The translations under genes were made by a program, and so were the position numbers. A model generated the notes under the pieces. It made no database searches, was not told the origin of the DNA, and saw only the letters and a list, made by a program, of their open reading frames with translations. DNA of 64,000 nt from Cutaneotrichosporon cavernicola (lineage: Eukaryota > Basidiomycota > Tremellomycetes > Trichosporonales > Trichosporonaceae): assembly GCF_030864355.1 (NCBI RefSeq), contig NC_083396.1, positions 930,001-994,000 of the forward strand, given 5' to 3'. Shown here piece after piece: positions 10,996 through 21,400 of the stretch (its first letter is position 1; every line of letters begins with the position of its first letter).

Positions 10996-11617
10996 GATAG
11001 CTTTGCTAGTGAGGGATGTCGCCACTGTCCGTCACACGGAGGTCGGACCTTTGATTCAGGATGGTCGAGTGGATTCTAGAGATGTAGAGAATGAGAGTTG
11101 TCTTGGAGTTGAGATGATGGTGCTTGTTCTCGTTAATATGAATGTGCCACCAAGTGGCAGTGCCTGAGACGCTTAAGGAATGAATCTGGTGCGGGCGTGG
11201 AACCGAGCAACCCCCTTTCCTTCTTTACCTTTGGCAAGGGGTGGAGCATCCCACACCCCCCCGGGTTGCGGTAGCGGTACGGCTGTAGTCGTGTTTGGGC
11301 CAGGCATCTCAAGGACACGGGCCTGCTGGCGTCAGCTGAGTGGTGGAGGGGCGATACCGAAACATGAAATCAGGAATATGGATCTCGATTTTGATGCCAA
11401 GAGGTCTGTGTTTGGTGCGGATCTCATGTGGGCAGTGCGGAACAATGGGGTAATTATCTCTGTTCGTCCGTGAACCAATCCCGTTCAAACTACCAACAGG
11501 TGGCGAGAAAGGCATGCATGAGGGGTAAGGAGTGAGGGCCGCTCCTGGCGACTAGATAATGCTATTCACAAGGAATGACTGACGGCAAGCCTGTGCCGTC
11601 GCCGGGGGAGGCGGAGA
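10996..11617. other. Intergenic between two tandem secreted-protein genes
   Basis: This is the promoter and leader of the gene ending at 9415 and the 3' region of the gene ending at 11618. I see no convincing TATA box or ORF here. Confidence 0.5.
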
Positions 11618-13072
11618 CTAGTAGGGGATGGGAGAGGCGGAGACGTCGGCTGAGAGGGAGGGGGAGGCCTCCACCGACAAAGAGCTAGAGACGGCAGGCG
11701 AGGCTGAAGCCAAGTCGGTCACGCTGGGATCGGTCGACGATGGTGAAGGTGAGGCGGAAGGGGAAGGAGAGGCGGCAGGCCCATCCGCTGAAGGGGAGGG
11801 GGAAGCTGAGGGGGAAGGCGAGACCGAAAAGGAATTGGAGGGCGCAGTGAGGTTGCCCTCCTCGTTGCACTTATTCTTGTTGCCCTTGTTGTGCTTGCCC
11901 TTCTTGCCGTGACCCTTGCCGTGACCCTTACCATGGCCGTTACCATGGCCCTTCTCGCCGTCGCCCTCTTCCGCCGCGGAGGTCGAGGGGCTGGGAGAGG
12001 TATCCGCTGTCACGGTGTCGGAGGGGCTGGAAGAGGCGTCCGCTGTCGCGGTGTCCGACGAGCTGGGAGAGGCGTCTTCTGTCGCGGTGTCGGAGGGGCT
12101 GGGAGAGGCGTCCGAGGTGACGGTGTCCGAGGGATTTGGAGTGGTCACGTCCATCTGGCGCTCGAAAAACCCCGTGTAGAGGTGGCGGGCGTAGGGGGCC
12201 TGAGCTGGAGTTGGCTCGGCGGAGGAAGACTCGATGAGGGTGCCGTCAGGGGCGTTGACGAGAGTGTCGTTGCCCGAGGAGCTGTTGCCGGGGAGAGTGT
12301 CGTTGGAGAACGTGCTGTTGTTGGGGAAGGTGCTGTTGGGGGACATGGTGTTGCCGCAGTCAGACTTAAAGTCGTGGTCCTTACCCTGGTCGTGGCCACC
12401 GAAGAGGTCCTCGAACTCCGAGTCCGAGGACTTGTCATCCTCAGACTCGTCGTCTTCAGAGTCATCCTCACACTCGTCGTCTTCAGAGGCATCCTCACAC
12501 TCGTCGCCTTCAGAGTCCTCCTCATCAAAGTCGTCGGTGCAGTTGCTCGTGAGGTAAGTGTCGGTGCCGTTGGTAACGTTGAGGTTGCCGCTCTCTACGG
12601 GAATAGTGGTGTTGACGGCGGCGACCCCATCCACAGTCTCGTTGCCGATGCGGTTGTCCATGACCTGGTCCCAGTAGTCAGGCCCGCGCTTGTAGAAGTC
12701 TACCAGCTCGTCACGCGTAACCTTGTCGGTCTGGTCGCTGTGCTTGGCGTGACCCTTGCCCTTGGCCTTCTCGTGGCCCTTGCCCTTCTTACCGCAGTCT
12801 GTGGCGTTGGCAGACATGGTATCGTTGGTGGTGATAGTGACGTTCGAGACGGGGTCGATGGCGGTCGTCGTGTTGTTGCTAGAGAGGTCGGTGCCGTTGG
12901 CAGGGAGGGTGGTGTTGCCTTCGACACTGATGGTGGAAGCGGCGGGAGAAGCCGACAAGCCCAACGCAGTCGGGGACGCTGAGAGGGGGGAGAGGTCCTG
13001 GCTGTCTGTCTGGGGGACCGGCGCGCCAATGGCGCTGGCGGCCAGCGCGAGGATGCTCAAGAAGGCGATCAT
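11618..13072 (-). CDS. Secreted Ser/Asn/Asp-rich block protein
   Basis: Single exon, 484 residues from ATG 13072 (MIAFLSILALAASAIGAP, a signal peptide with cleavage expected after about residue 18). Composition changes in blocks: Asn/Thr-rich with many N-glycosylation sequons (NTT, NGT, NVT, NNT); Lys/Gly/His runs such as KKGKGHEKAKGKGHAKH; an acidic block of Asp/Glu/Ser with several Cys (DECEDASEDDECED); more sequons; a Ser/Pro/Thr repeat (SPSPSDTATEDAS); a second Gly/Lys/His block; then a Ser/Pro tail. No family is recognised. Glycosylated wall or extracellular localisation is inferred. No GPI-type hydrophobic C-terminus is visible. It lies in tandem with another secreted repeat protein. 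A TATA box sits at 13207-13213. Confidence 0.72.
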   Translation of the reverse strand: MIAFLSILALAASAIGAPVPQTDSQDLSPLSASPTALGLSASPAASTISVEGNTTLPANGTDLSSNNTTTAIDPVSNVTITTNDTMSANATDCGKKGKGHEKAKGKGHAKHSDQTDKVTRDELVDFYKRGPDYWDQVMDNRIGNETVDGVAAVNTTIPVESGNLNVTNGTDTYLTSNCTDDFDEEDSEGDECEDASEDDECEDDSEDDESEDDKSSDSEFEDLFGGHDQGKDHDFKSDCGNTMSPNSTFPNNSTFSNDTLPGNSSSGNDTLVNAPDGTLIESSSAEPTPAQAPYARHLYTGFFERQMDVTTPNPSDTVTSDASPSPSDTATEDASPSSSDTATADASSSPSDTVTADTSPSPSTSAAEEGDGEKGHGNGHGKGHGKGHGKKGKHNKGNKNKCNEEGNLTAPSNSFSVSPSPSASPSPSADGPAASPSPSASPSPSSTDPSVTDLASASPAVSSSLSVEASPSLSADVSASPIPY

Positions 13073-14300
13073 GGTATTTAGAACAGAGATGTGAATGCTT
13101 TGAGGGCGTGTGAGATTGGCTGAGATAGAAAAGAACACCGGGGCCGGCCGCGGTGGAGAGTGTGTGAGGGGTTGGGGATGAGATGGAGGAGACTGGCCGG
13201 AGGGTATTTTATATTGCTCGCTCGCTTGCGTGCTTGTAAGCAGGGTTACCGGGTGATGTGCAGGACTCACACAGCTGACGGCCACAGACGGGAGGTCAGA
13301 CTGTAACTTGCAACTCGTGCAGAAGCCCCTCATGCTCCGTCGTTAGCACAACGGAGGGATGGGAGGGTAAGTAGTATCAGCTGTGTTTAGGATTGCACGC
13401 GCACTACCGGTTGCTTAGCGGCGTTCGGCATGCGGTGCTGGTCGGGTCGCCGCGGAGAGGCGCAATGATCTGTTCTCCGTGTGGGATGGAACGTTATTAG
13501 CTGACTGTGGCTCGACGCATGTCATTGCGCCGCAGTTGCAAAATGATTTCCGAAGGCGGGTGCACTGGAAGGTTGTGCGCCGATGGCGGTCGTCAGGAAA
13601 CTCTAACCAGCACGTCCCCCGCGTTGGTGAGTTGGTGAGACTCGAAGATGAAATCTGACGTGGAATGGGAGAAAGTGAGAGGTGACAAACGCAGATCCTA
13701 TAAAGGTAGATTCTCAACCTCTGATATCATCCCAAACTCCAATACCCACCTTCTGATTCCCACTCCCCCCTCCGCGCCCTCTGGCTGCCTCACATTCGGG
13801 CCCCTTCCAAACTGTGACTGTCGACTCATCAGACCTGGAGGCTTCTAGCCGGTCACATTCCTTCATCGTGCCATATCGGCGACTCCTCTTCTCGAAACAC
13901 GCAGAGGTTGGAACACAAGGCAAGTATTCCCCATGATCAGCGGCAGGATAAATAGTCGCGTTCATTTACCTTAGAGTCTCCAACCTGTTGGCGTCATAGC
14001 AAGGTGTAACAAACTGCACCTGAAGCCGCACACTTACAGTACGAGGCCATTGCCGTAGCTTGGTTGGCGTCGCGACGGGTGCCAGGATCGGGCTGCGTCG
14101 CCATTCATGGCGATCCGCTGACAGACTTGAAGGACCAGTACGGTACACAGTTCACGTCCGCGTTGCCTCCTCTCTCGAGTCCAGCAGAATTCCCCAGCCA
14201 TATTAACACCCCATCCTCCATCCTTTCCCAACGTGGCATACGAACGGATCTACACTGGCGACGACGTATCCGCGTCACCCTCTTCTTTCGCGTGACTATG
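13073..14300. other. Intergenic, 1.2 kb
   Basis: This region carries the promoter of the secreted block protein (TATA at 13207-13213) and, on the + strand, a TATAAAG at 13699-13705 followed by a pyrimidine-rich stretch. No gene can be supported. Short open frames here lack coding character. Confidence 0.5.
13207..13213 (-). promoter_or_regulatory. TATA box of the secreted block protein
   Basis: TATAAAA on the minus strand lies 135 bp upstream of the ATG at 13072. Confidence 0.5.
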
Positions 14301-15170
14301 TGAGAAGGCCACGTACTACCTTCACATCCTTCTGGGCTTGCTGTGCAACCCCGAGTTCTGGATGGGCCTTGGCCTGATCTCTGTCGGCTTGCTCATTAGC
14401 GGATTGGAAGTGCGTATGTGGAGTGTAATGGTCGACCATCTGTGAGAGAGGGATCAACGTTGATCAAATTGGCCAATGGGCTGTGGGTCAAAAGTCGTAG
14501 TTGTCTCTCACCTTGTTTTGCAATCTTCTCACCATTCTTCATCACACCAACTCTCCACAACGCTCGTCCTCAACGTCTCAAAAGCAGCTCTTCTTCACGC
14601 TTACACCTTCCTCATTACACTCACACATTCTTCCCCTCATTGACACCTTCCTTCCCTCGCTCAGACATTTCTTAACCGCCTCTACGATACCTCACCGCGA
14701 TGCCGCGCGCCCCTCAATCACCGTCGACGAGTTCTGGAAGACGATCGATGACACATAGGCGGCGGTCAAGCGTGGTAAGTCATACTTCAACCTTCTCTCA
14801 CTCCACACAACGCTTCCCAAGGCGAGCATGCGTTTTCATGCGTTTTCGTGAACCAGAACCTCGAAAAGATGGAGGCCAACCTCTCGGCGGCGCTCAACAA
14901 GTACCCGGACGCGCAGCTCTGTGCGTGGGAAACGCCACTTCAAGTACACCCACCATTGCTGCAACACCAACAAGTATGACACGGGTGCGCATCGCGCCGC
15001 CTTTGCGATTGCGTGTGGAGAGAGGGATACGTCGACCTCTATCTCATGATCGATTTTGGGCACAAGCAGATGAACTACTGTATATCGCCATGAACGTCGC
15101 CACAAAGCGCTGGGCCGAGCCTGAGCGCCTCTGGGAGCGTCCCAAGGATAACAGCTGGGCCTGGAAGTGA
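14301..15170 (+). pseudogene. Scrambled coding-like segments, probable gene relic
   Basis: Several short + strand stretches read like protein but in different frames, with stops between them that I cannot splice together. One is a membrane-like segment at 14305-14409 (YYLHILLGLLCNPEFW, then GLGLISVGLLISG). Others are an amphipathic helix at about 14864-14920 (NLEKMEANLSAALNKYPDAQ), a segment ending LYLMIDFGHKQM near 15070, and a C-terminus ending NVATKRWAEPERLW before TGA at 15168. Either this is a decayed membrane-protein gene or a live gene whose exons I failed to join. Family unknown. Confidence 0.3.
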
Positions 15171-15446
15171 ATCAGATGCGTGCGACGTTAACGTCAATCT
15201 CTCCCCAAGTTTGGACGAGCGTGCTTTAGGTGAGTCACCCAGGTTTAGCCCGGTTGAGAACCGGAAGACAATCAAGTTTGAATCGTCCGTGTGCAATCAA
15301 AAAGTCCATACGCGTCATGTCATGTCGAGGGTGATATGTATAAGAAGAAGGTTTAGTACGTTAGTCGGACGCCGTCAGAGGATGCGCACAGGGAGAGCTG
15401 TGCAACATGCATGTCGGAGTGTCTATACATCGCCTCGGCCGAGGCT

Positions 15447-16809
15447 CTAGAGGATGCCATTGCGTGTAATGTAGTCTGCTGTCAGCTTTGGCCCAGGAGT
15501 GACTCACCGCGCGTGACCTCGAACGCGACGAACGTCGAACCGGCGGCGGGGACCGCGCGCACGAGACTTGGCCCGATACCGCGGAAGAGCGCCTTGCTGT
15601 TGTCAGTCAAGGTCCAAACTTGATCGCTTCATCGTTGGTCTCATGCAAAGTAGCGTCCGCAAAGCGCGGCTATCCCACGTCCGGCCACAGGCCAGGTTCC
15701 GCTCGGCTGCTCCGCGGGCTCGTACTCACAAACCGCCCTCAGCCACAATCGCCTTGAGCTCGTGCACGACATATCCACCCCGCATCCAGTGACCCTTCAT
15801 CGGCGGCTTGTCGGCCAGCTGGATACGGCTCTTAGCAATGTCGAGCGGGTACGATGCGAGCCAGTACCCGACACCGCCGCAAGCGCCGGACGTGAGCAGA
15901 GCCCAGATGGGGACGTGCTCGACGCCACCGTATCGCCGGCCCCAGAACCGCTTGACCACCTCGTAGCACCCGTAAAATCCAGCGTACGCCGGCATCTCCT
16001 TGATGAACGTGATCTGGAGTCAACTCTTGTTTTTTTTTCCCAGCCAGCCCCGTTCCCCAACCCCTACCTCCCACCTATCCAACCCGGCCTCGCTCACGTA
16101 CCACGCCTCGCTGCGCTCGGTGGACTCACCCAGTATCCCCGCATAATGCCGTTCCGGAACCCATACTGCTGCCACATGTCGCGAACAACCGCACTCAGTT
16201 TCTTGTCCCCAGCCCCACCATACTGCCCCTGCATGCGGATCTTGAACATCTCCACCGGCGCTGCGAGGATGGCATTAGCCGCACCAGCCATAGATCCAGC
16301 AAGCATGACCTGTGGAATCGAGAGGTCGGGGTAAGGCGAGACGATACGGCGGGCGGTACCATACGCAGTGAAGAGGAGCGAGTTGACGGCGGCCACACCC
16401 ATGAGAGGAGACATCATGCCTACTGTCAGCTTCTCACCATTCTCCCATTCCCTCCCATTCCCTCCCACCCTCCCAACCGCCCCCTACCGTCATGCAGCTC
16501 GACGCCCCCATCTCTCCATCTAAATCTAGCCTCCTTCCAGTCGGAACCCACCCTTATACAGCGCCAACACGCCCTCCTTGCGCACCGTCTGCCTGAGGAT
16601 ATCCCACGTATTCTTAAACTTGCCCGCTGGCGCTGTCTGCGCTCGCTAACCGTCAGCTACACCTTGAGGGGAGTTACAGTTTTGAGCGTGTCGAGGGGCT
16701 GGCCAACAATGACCTGGGCAGCACCGCCAAACGAGCCAGAGACGAGCTCGACAGCGTACACGTTGCGGTTACGGCTCGGTGGCTCGGGGAGGGGAAACTC
16801 GTCGGACAT
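15447..16809 (-). CDS. Mitochondrial carrier (SLC25 family)
   Basis: Inner-membrane solute carrier of 306 residues in six exons: 16809-16678, 16645-16552, 16419-16130, 16013-15730, 15596-15508 and 15478-15447 (921 nt in total). All three carrier repeats show the Px[D/E]xx[K/R] signature: QPLDTLKTR, APVEMFKIR and YPLDIAKSR. Repeat 1 ends with RKEGVLALYKGMMSP and GVAAVNSLLFTAYG, a pattern that places it near the acylcarnitine/basic amino acid (CRC1/YMC1/ORT1) branch. The substrate is not determined. Introns are 32, 132, 116, 133 and about 29 nt. The last acceptor is a CAGCAG pair, so one extra Ala at the junction is possible. It is divergent from the HCNGP-like gene, with a 239-bp shared promoter. 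Confidence 0.9.
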
Positions 16810-17048
16810 GGCCAAGTGGGTATGTAGTAAGACGCTAGATCGCGATCTATCAAGCCTTGTAAGTCAGCAAGCACGACATTTCTCAAGATGGCAGAATCAG
16901 GCACCGGGTTAGGATATCGCCGAGTCCATATAATCATTAGTATTAGTATAACTACCATTAGCGGAGCCAATTTGAGCTCACAGGAGATGGCAATACGGAT
17001 CGACATTGCCCAAATCCATTCAACAACAGACAGACATCAAGATCAAGT
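16810..17048. promoter_or_regulatory. Bidirectional promoter region
   Basis: Only 239 bp separate the start codons of the mitochondrial carrier (-) and the HCNGP-like gene (+), so both promoters must lie here or overlap. It is AT-rich in the middle (around 16927-16965). No clear TATA box was found for either gene. Confidence 0.55.
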
Positions 17049-18047
17049 ATGCAAGGTGAGCTTTCTTAAGCCTAGTCAGCTCACACTAGCACTGGCCAAC
17101 TATGCCGACGACTCGCCGTCCCCGCCAGGCCCATCAGGCCCAGGCCCATCCGTAAGTCCACCTTGAGGACGTAGGGTCACACCATCGACTGTGTCGACAT
17201 CTGCATCTGTTCAACGCCGTGAGCAATCTCCAGGTACGTTTCACATCAACTCACCTGACATCAGCGCGCCCGCGTAAACGGTTCCGTCTGCCCCGGCGCA
17301 CGGCCACACCGTCACCGACGCGGCATTCCCCTAATGCTGGAGAGAAGCCAGCCTCGTCAGTGACGGACAGCCGGGCACCGAGTCAGACCCAGAGCCGGAC
17401 GCAGAGCCGAGCCCAAAGCCCGTCCGAAGACGAGTTTGAGGGTATGAGTGAAGAAGACATATTCCGCCTCGCTACGCGCCCAACAGGCGACGAAAGCGAG
17501 TGGGGTCTTCCTCCCGAGATGGATCCCAATACCGCAGATTCAAGGCTACAGGTAAGCTCTTTACCCACCGCGCTAATATTAGGCCAAAGTATCCCAGTTC
17601 CTCCGGCTCAAGCAGCAGGGACAGCATATCAACACGTCGCTCATGCAGAGTTCATCGTTCGCCAATCCGACGATTTATACCAAGCTCGTGCGTTCTGTCC
17701 TGGCAGGCTGACAGCAGGTCGAGTTTGTCGATATTGATGAGCGAGCCAGTGCATTTCCGGGTGGCGGGTGGATTACTCGCCGCGGATTGGAGGGCCAGGT
17801 TTCGGCTTATGGGCCAAAGGCACTGCAAGCGCAACAGAGCGCTATGGATGCCGCGAACAAGCGGGCGCAGGAGGGCAAGAGGCGGGAAATCGCCTTTACT
17901 AGTACCGGGCGGGGGGAAGGCGATCGTGATCGTGATGAGCGCAGGCGCGGCGAGCGTGATCGAGATCGAGATCGCAGGGAGAAGGGGGGCTTGCATCGGC
18001 CCAGATATGGCTGGGAAGGCAGGCGGCGCGAGCTAGACCGTAAGTGA
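17049..18047 (+). CDS. HCNGP-like (SAP30BP family) protein
   Basis: Nuclear protein of 273 residues related to human SAP30BP/HCNGP, known for transcription and splicing roles. Exons are 17049-17055, 17090-17151, 17234-17551, 17583-17687 and 17718-18047 (822 nt). The first coding exon is only 7 nt (ATG CAA G) and leads into ALANYADDSPSP, the LVNYxSD-like start typical of the family. The family core is split over exons 4 and 5: KVSQFLRLKQQGQHINTSL, then NPTIYTKLVEFVDIDERAS and FPGGGW. The C-terminus is Arg/Asp/Glu-rich (RDRDERRRGERDRDRDRR). Introns are 34, 82, 31 and 30 nt. The 82-nt second intron is the least certain. The stop is TGA at 18045. Confidence 0.85.
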
Positions 18048-18468
18048 TGCGCACCTTGACACCGTGAGCGACTTTAGAGTGTAGACCAGCGAGGTTAGCA
18101 AAACATGTCTAGAGCTTGAGATGACATTGTATTGTGTAGCGAACTTGAGCGCCACTACTGTGACTGCACCGCAAACGCTCTCCGACTATCATTCCTCTGA
18201 CCGCGTTGACTAACAAATACTCCATGACATCATGACAAGCCTGTCCAAGGCGGTGCGCCACGACGCAGATATCTAATGGTGCGGGCAGTGCGACTTGCGC
18301 AGCTGCGCCGCAGGGTATGTGCACAAACGCATTGTCCGTTGTATGCTATCGTTTCTATGGAGCATGCCGAGAATGTGTGGAGGCCTGTTGTCGGCCCTGC
18401 GTCGTTGCTCGTGAGGGGAAAAGTGTGCCGCGAGATGAGTGCTGCTAGCGAGGGGGGGGTGCGGTGGC
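18048..18468. other. Intergenic, tail-to-tail
   Basis: This 421-bp stretch holds the 3' regions of the HCNGP-like gene and FKS1. Nothing else was seen. Confidence 0.5.
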
Positions 18469-21400
18469 TTAGATAGAGCCGTTGAAGGGAGCGCCCTTGG
18501 GTGCCCACTTGAGCGCGACCTTGAAGATGATGGGCACGACAATAAGGGCAATGAAGCAGGCTTGGATGAGGAAGTACACGATGGTGTCTGGATGTCAGCT
18601 ACAAGACTTGCAGGCCAGGACTCACATTTGACCACAATCTTTCGGCGCTGGCTGCGTTGACGGAGCGAGTAGATCGGCGGGCGGATCTGCTGGCTGGGCG
18701 AGAGCCAGAACAGCATGGTCGCGTGGAGCCGGTCAAAGAAGGGAATGAGCATGGGGAACGTGAGAAGAAGGAGGAGCAAGTGGCAGGTGATGAAGTCCGC
18801 CGCGTACAGGCCCATCTCGATGGTCTTGACGATGAATTCGCGAGCCGGCTGGCTGAGCGCGTGATAGCCGAGGCCGCGGTTGAACCAGACACCAGTCCAC
18901 CAGGCGCGGTTGGTTTCGTCGTGCTTGAACTCGCGAGACAGGAAGACGGCGATCAAGATCTTGAAAATGCAGCGCTGCACAGCAACAACAGTAATGATGC
19001 CGAGCACGGTGCGCGACGCGTTCCAGCGCTCGAGATACCAGAGGAACTCGAAGAACGCAACCATGCCAACTACAGCACCCAGGTGGGCAATCGCAGCCAT
19101 GCTCGCGCCGAACTGGGTAGTGTACGAGTTGATGCACGGGCCGAGGAAGACCGAGACAAGGAAGAGAACTAAGAGCAAGGCCATGTTGAAGACAATAGGG
19201 CCAACGGCGACGACGGCAATGCGGAGTAACGCGGGGACCTGCACAGTGTTGCCTTCGAAGATGTTGCCCGGGAACGACTGGACGAACAGGTAGCAGATGA
19301 TGAAGAGAATTGCGAGGGCGAGCGGACCCAGGATCTCGCCGACAATGATCGCACGCCAAGGAGCACGAGGCATGTCGCTCGACAGCTTCTCCGAGGGGAG
19401 GCCGAGACGCTTGCGCTTGAAACCAGTGACGCGCGTACGAGACAGACGGCAGTAGCCGACCCACGAGTTGGCGTGGGTACGCGAGTTGCCACGAGACATC
19501 CATCGGAGGAACTCGCGGTAGTCGATGATGAAGTCGGTGTACGAGAACTGGTGGGGGTTGAAGAGGAACGGCGCAATGCACAGACCGACGACCGTGATCC
19601 AGAAGTAGATGAGGTGCGGGACCCAGACCGACAGCGTGATGTAGAGCAGCAGGACCAGGGTGCGGACACCCAAGTAGATCGAAGGACCCGCGAAACGCGA
19701 GTACAGAATGCTGAACGAGATGCGGGTGGTTGCGAAACCACGGCCGGTGGCAATGTAGCGGGCGCCGCCGAAGGTGAGGTCGTTGATGATCGAGTGCATG
19801 TAGATTTGAGTCGAGAAAACCTCGAAGACGGGCGAGAGCGACATGAAGTGCTTAGCGAGACGGACAATGGCACGGCCGGTACCGCGCTCGGTGAGCTCCT
19901 GGACAAAGAGGGGCACGAAGGCGATCCAGAACACGATAAAGATCGAAATGATGCAACGCTTGATCCAGCGGAAGACGGGCTGAAGGTTGTAGCACCCAGA
20001 AGGAAGAGGGTTCTTGCCGGCCTCATTGTAGGTGCACACGGCAATCGACTGGTTGAGCGTGCCGAGGAAGACGAGGGTGAGCATGAACACCTGGACCGAC
20101 ATCATGACAAGGATGTTGTTGATGTGGAAACCTGGGTGGCCGTAGTAGAACGTGAGGAAGCGGTCCATTGGGAGTTGGGTGCCGAGGTAGTAGTACTCGC
20201 GTGAGAGCATCTGCTCGCCCATACCAGTACCAATCTTGGTCTGGAAGTTGAGAATGGTGCCGAAACCGAGGTCACGACCCTTGCCGCACTGGTAGTACTC
20301 CGAGTGCTTGATGCGACCGCCACGACCGAAAGCGTTCATACCAGCGTAAATGTCCTCGTTGAGGTGGAGACCCTTCTGCGCCTTGGAGACACCACCACGT
20401 GTGTTCATGAAGATAGCGTTGAGGAAGTCAGGGTGGCCGTAGTGAAGCTTGCCGCCAATGAACGACAGCGAGCGAGCCGCAAGCGTACCGAACGTCTGCT
20501 CCTTGCCAGCAGCAATGTCACCGAGGATACCAATGTTCTCCGAGAAAATGTACTCGCGCGCACCGACAATGGCAACGGGGAACTTCTTGAAGTCCTTGTG
20601 GCCATGGGGAGCGTACGGCGACTGTTGCGAGACCTGGAACTCCTCAAACTCGCCAAGCACGTTGCGGATCTTGAGGCACTCCTCAAGGTAGTTGTCCTGG
20701 TTGGCGTCAATGAGCTGGAGGTACTCGCCGCGGTAGAAGACAATAGCGTGGTTCTGGTTGTCCGACTTGCCGTCACCCAGAATGGGGTTGCCAGGAAGCT
20801 CGATGCGGAACTTGGGGCGACGACGACCGTTGGGCAGAATCTCCGAGTGGCCGTCGATGAGTGCCGAGAAGATGCGCGCCTCGCCGCCGTCCTTGCGAGC
20901 AGGCTCCTCGTCCAGGTAGGCAATCTGGAGGTCCGGGTATGCGCGAAGTAGGAACTCAGCGTTCTCGTGCTCTTCCTTGTTGAACTTGGCGTAGCGCTGC
21001 ATGGAGACGACGAACTTGAACTTGCGACGCGCCATCCTCTCAAGCTCGCGCTCGAGATGATCGGTGTTACCACCGTACATCTGAACGACCTCGGGGTTCT
21101 CGACACGGTAGAGGAGCTTGATCGCCTTCGAGTAGTTCATGAAGCCAGAGACAGTGCGATACAGGGTCTGGGCACGGAGCGAGGCCCAGATACGCGTACG
21201 CAGCGTGTACTCGGGGGCGGCCGACTTGAAACCAACAGTGTAGAACGGAATGTCGTCGGCGCGCTTGTTGTCGGCCTTCTCGTCGCCGGCGAAGGGGTTG
21301 GATGGGTTGAACATGTTCGACTCCTCGGCCAGAATCTTGGTGTCCTTGACGAAGTTGTCCCACTCGATCGGATGAAGCTGCTTGAGGTACTCGAGGAGGG

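Noticed and set aside
9292..11167. Two long + strand open frames (595 and 561 codons) opposite the secreted repeat gene
   Set aside because: They mirror the GC-biased repeat codons of the minus-strand gene, lack ATG starts of good context and resemble no protein. The minus frame has a signal peptide and ordered termini.
11891..12982. 363-codon + strand open frame opposite the secreted block protein
   Set aside because: Val/Gly-rich by-product of the Ser/Thr/Asp codons on the other strand.
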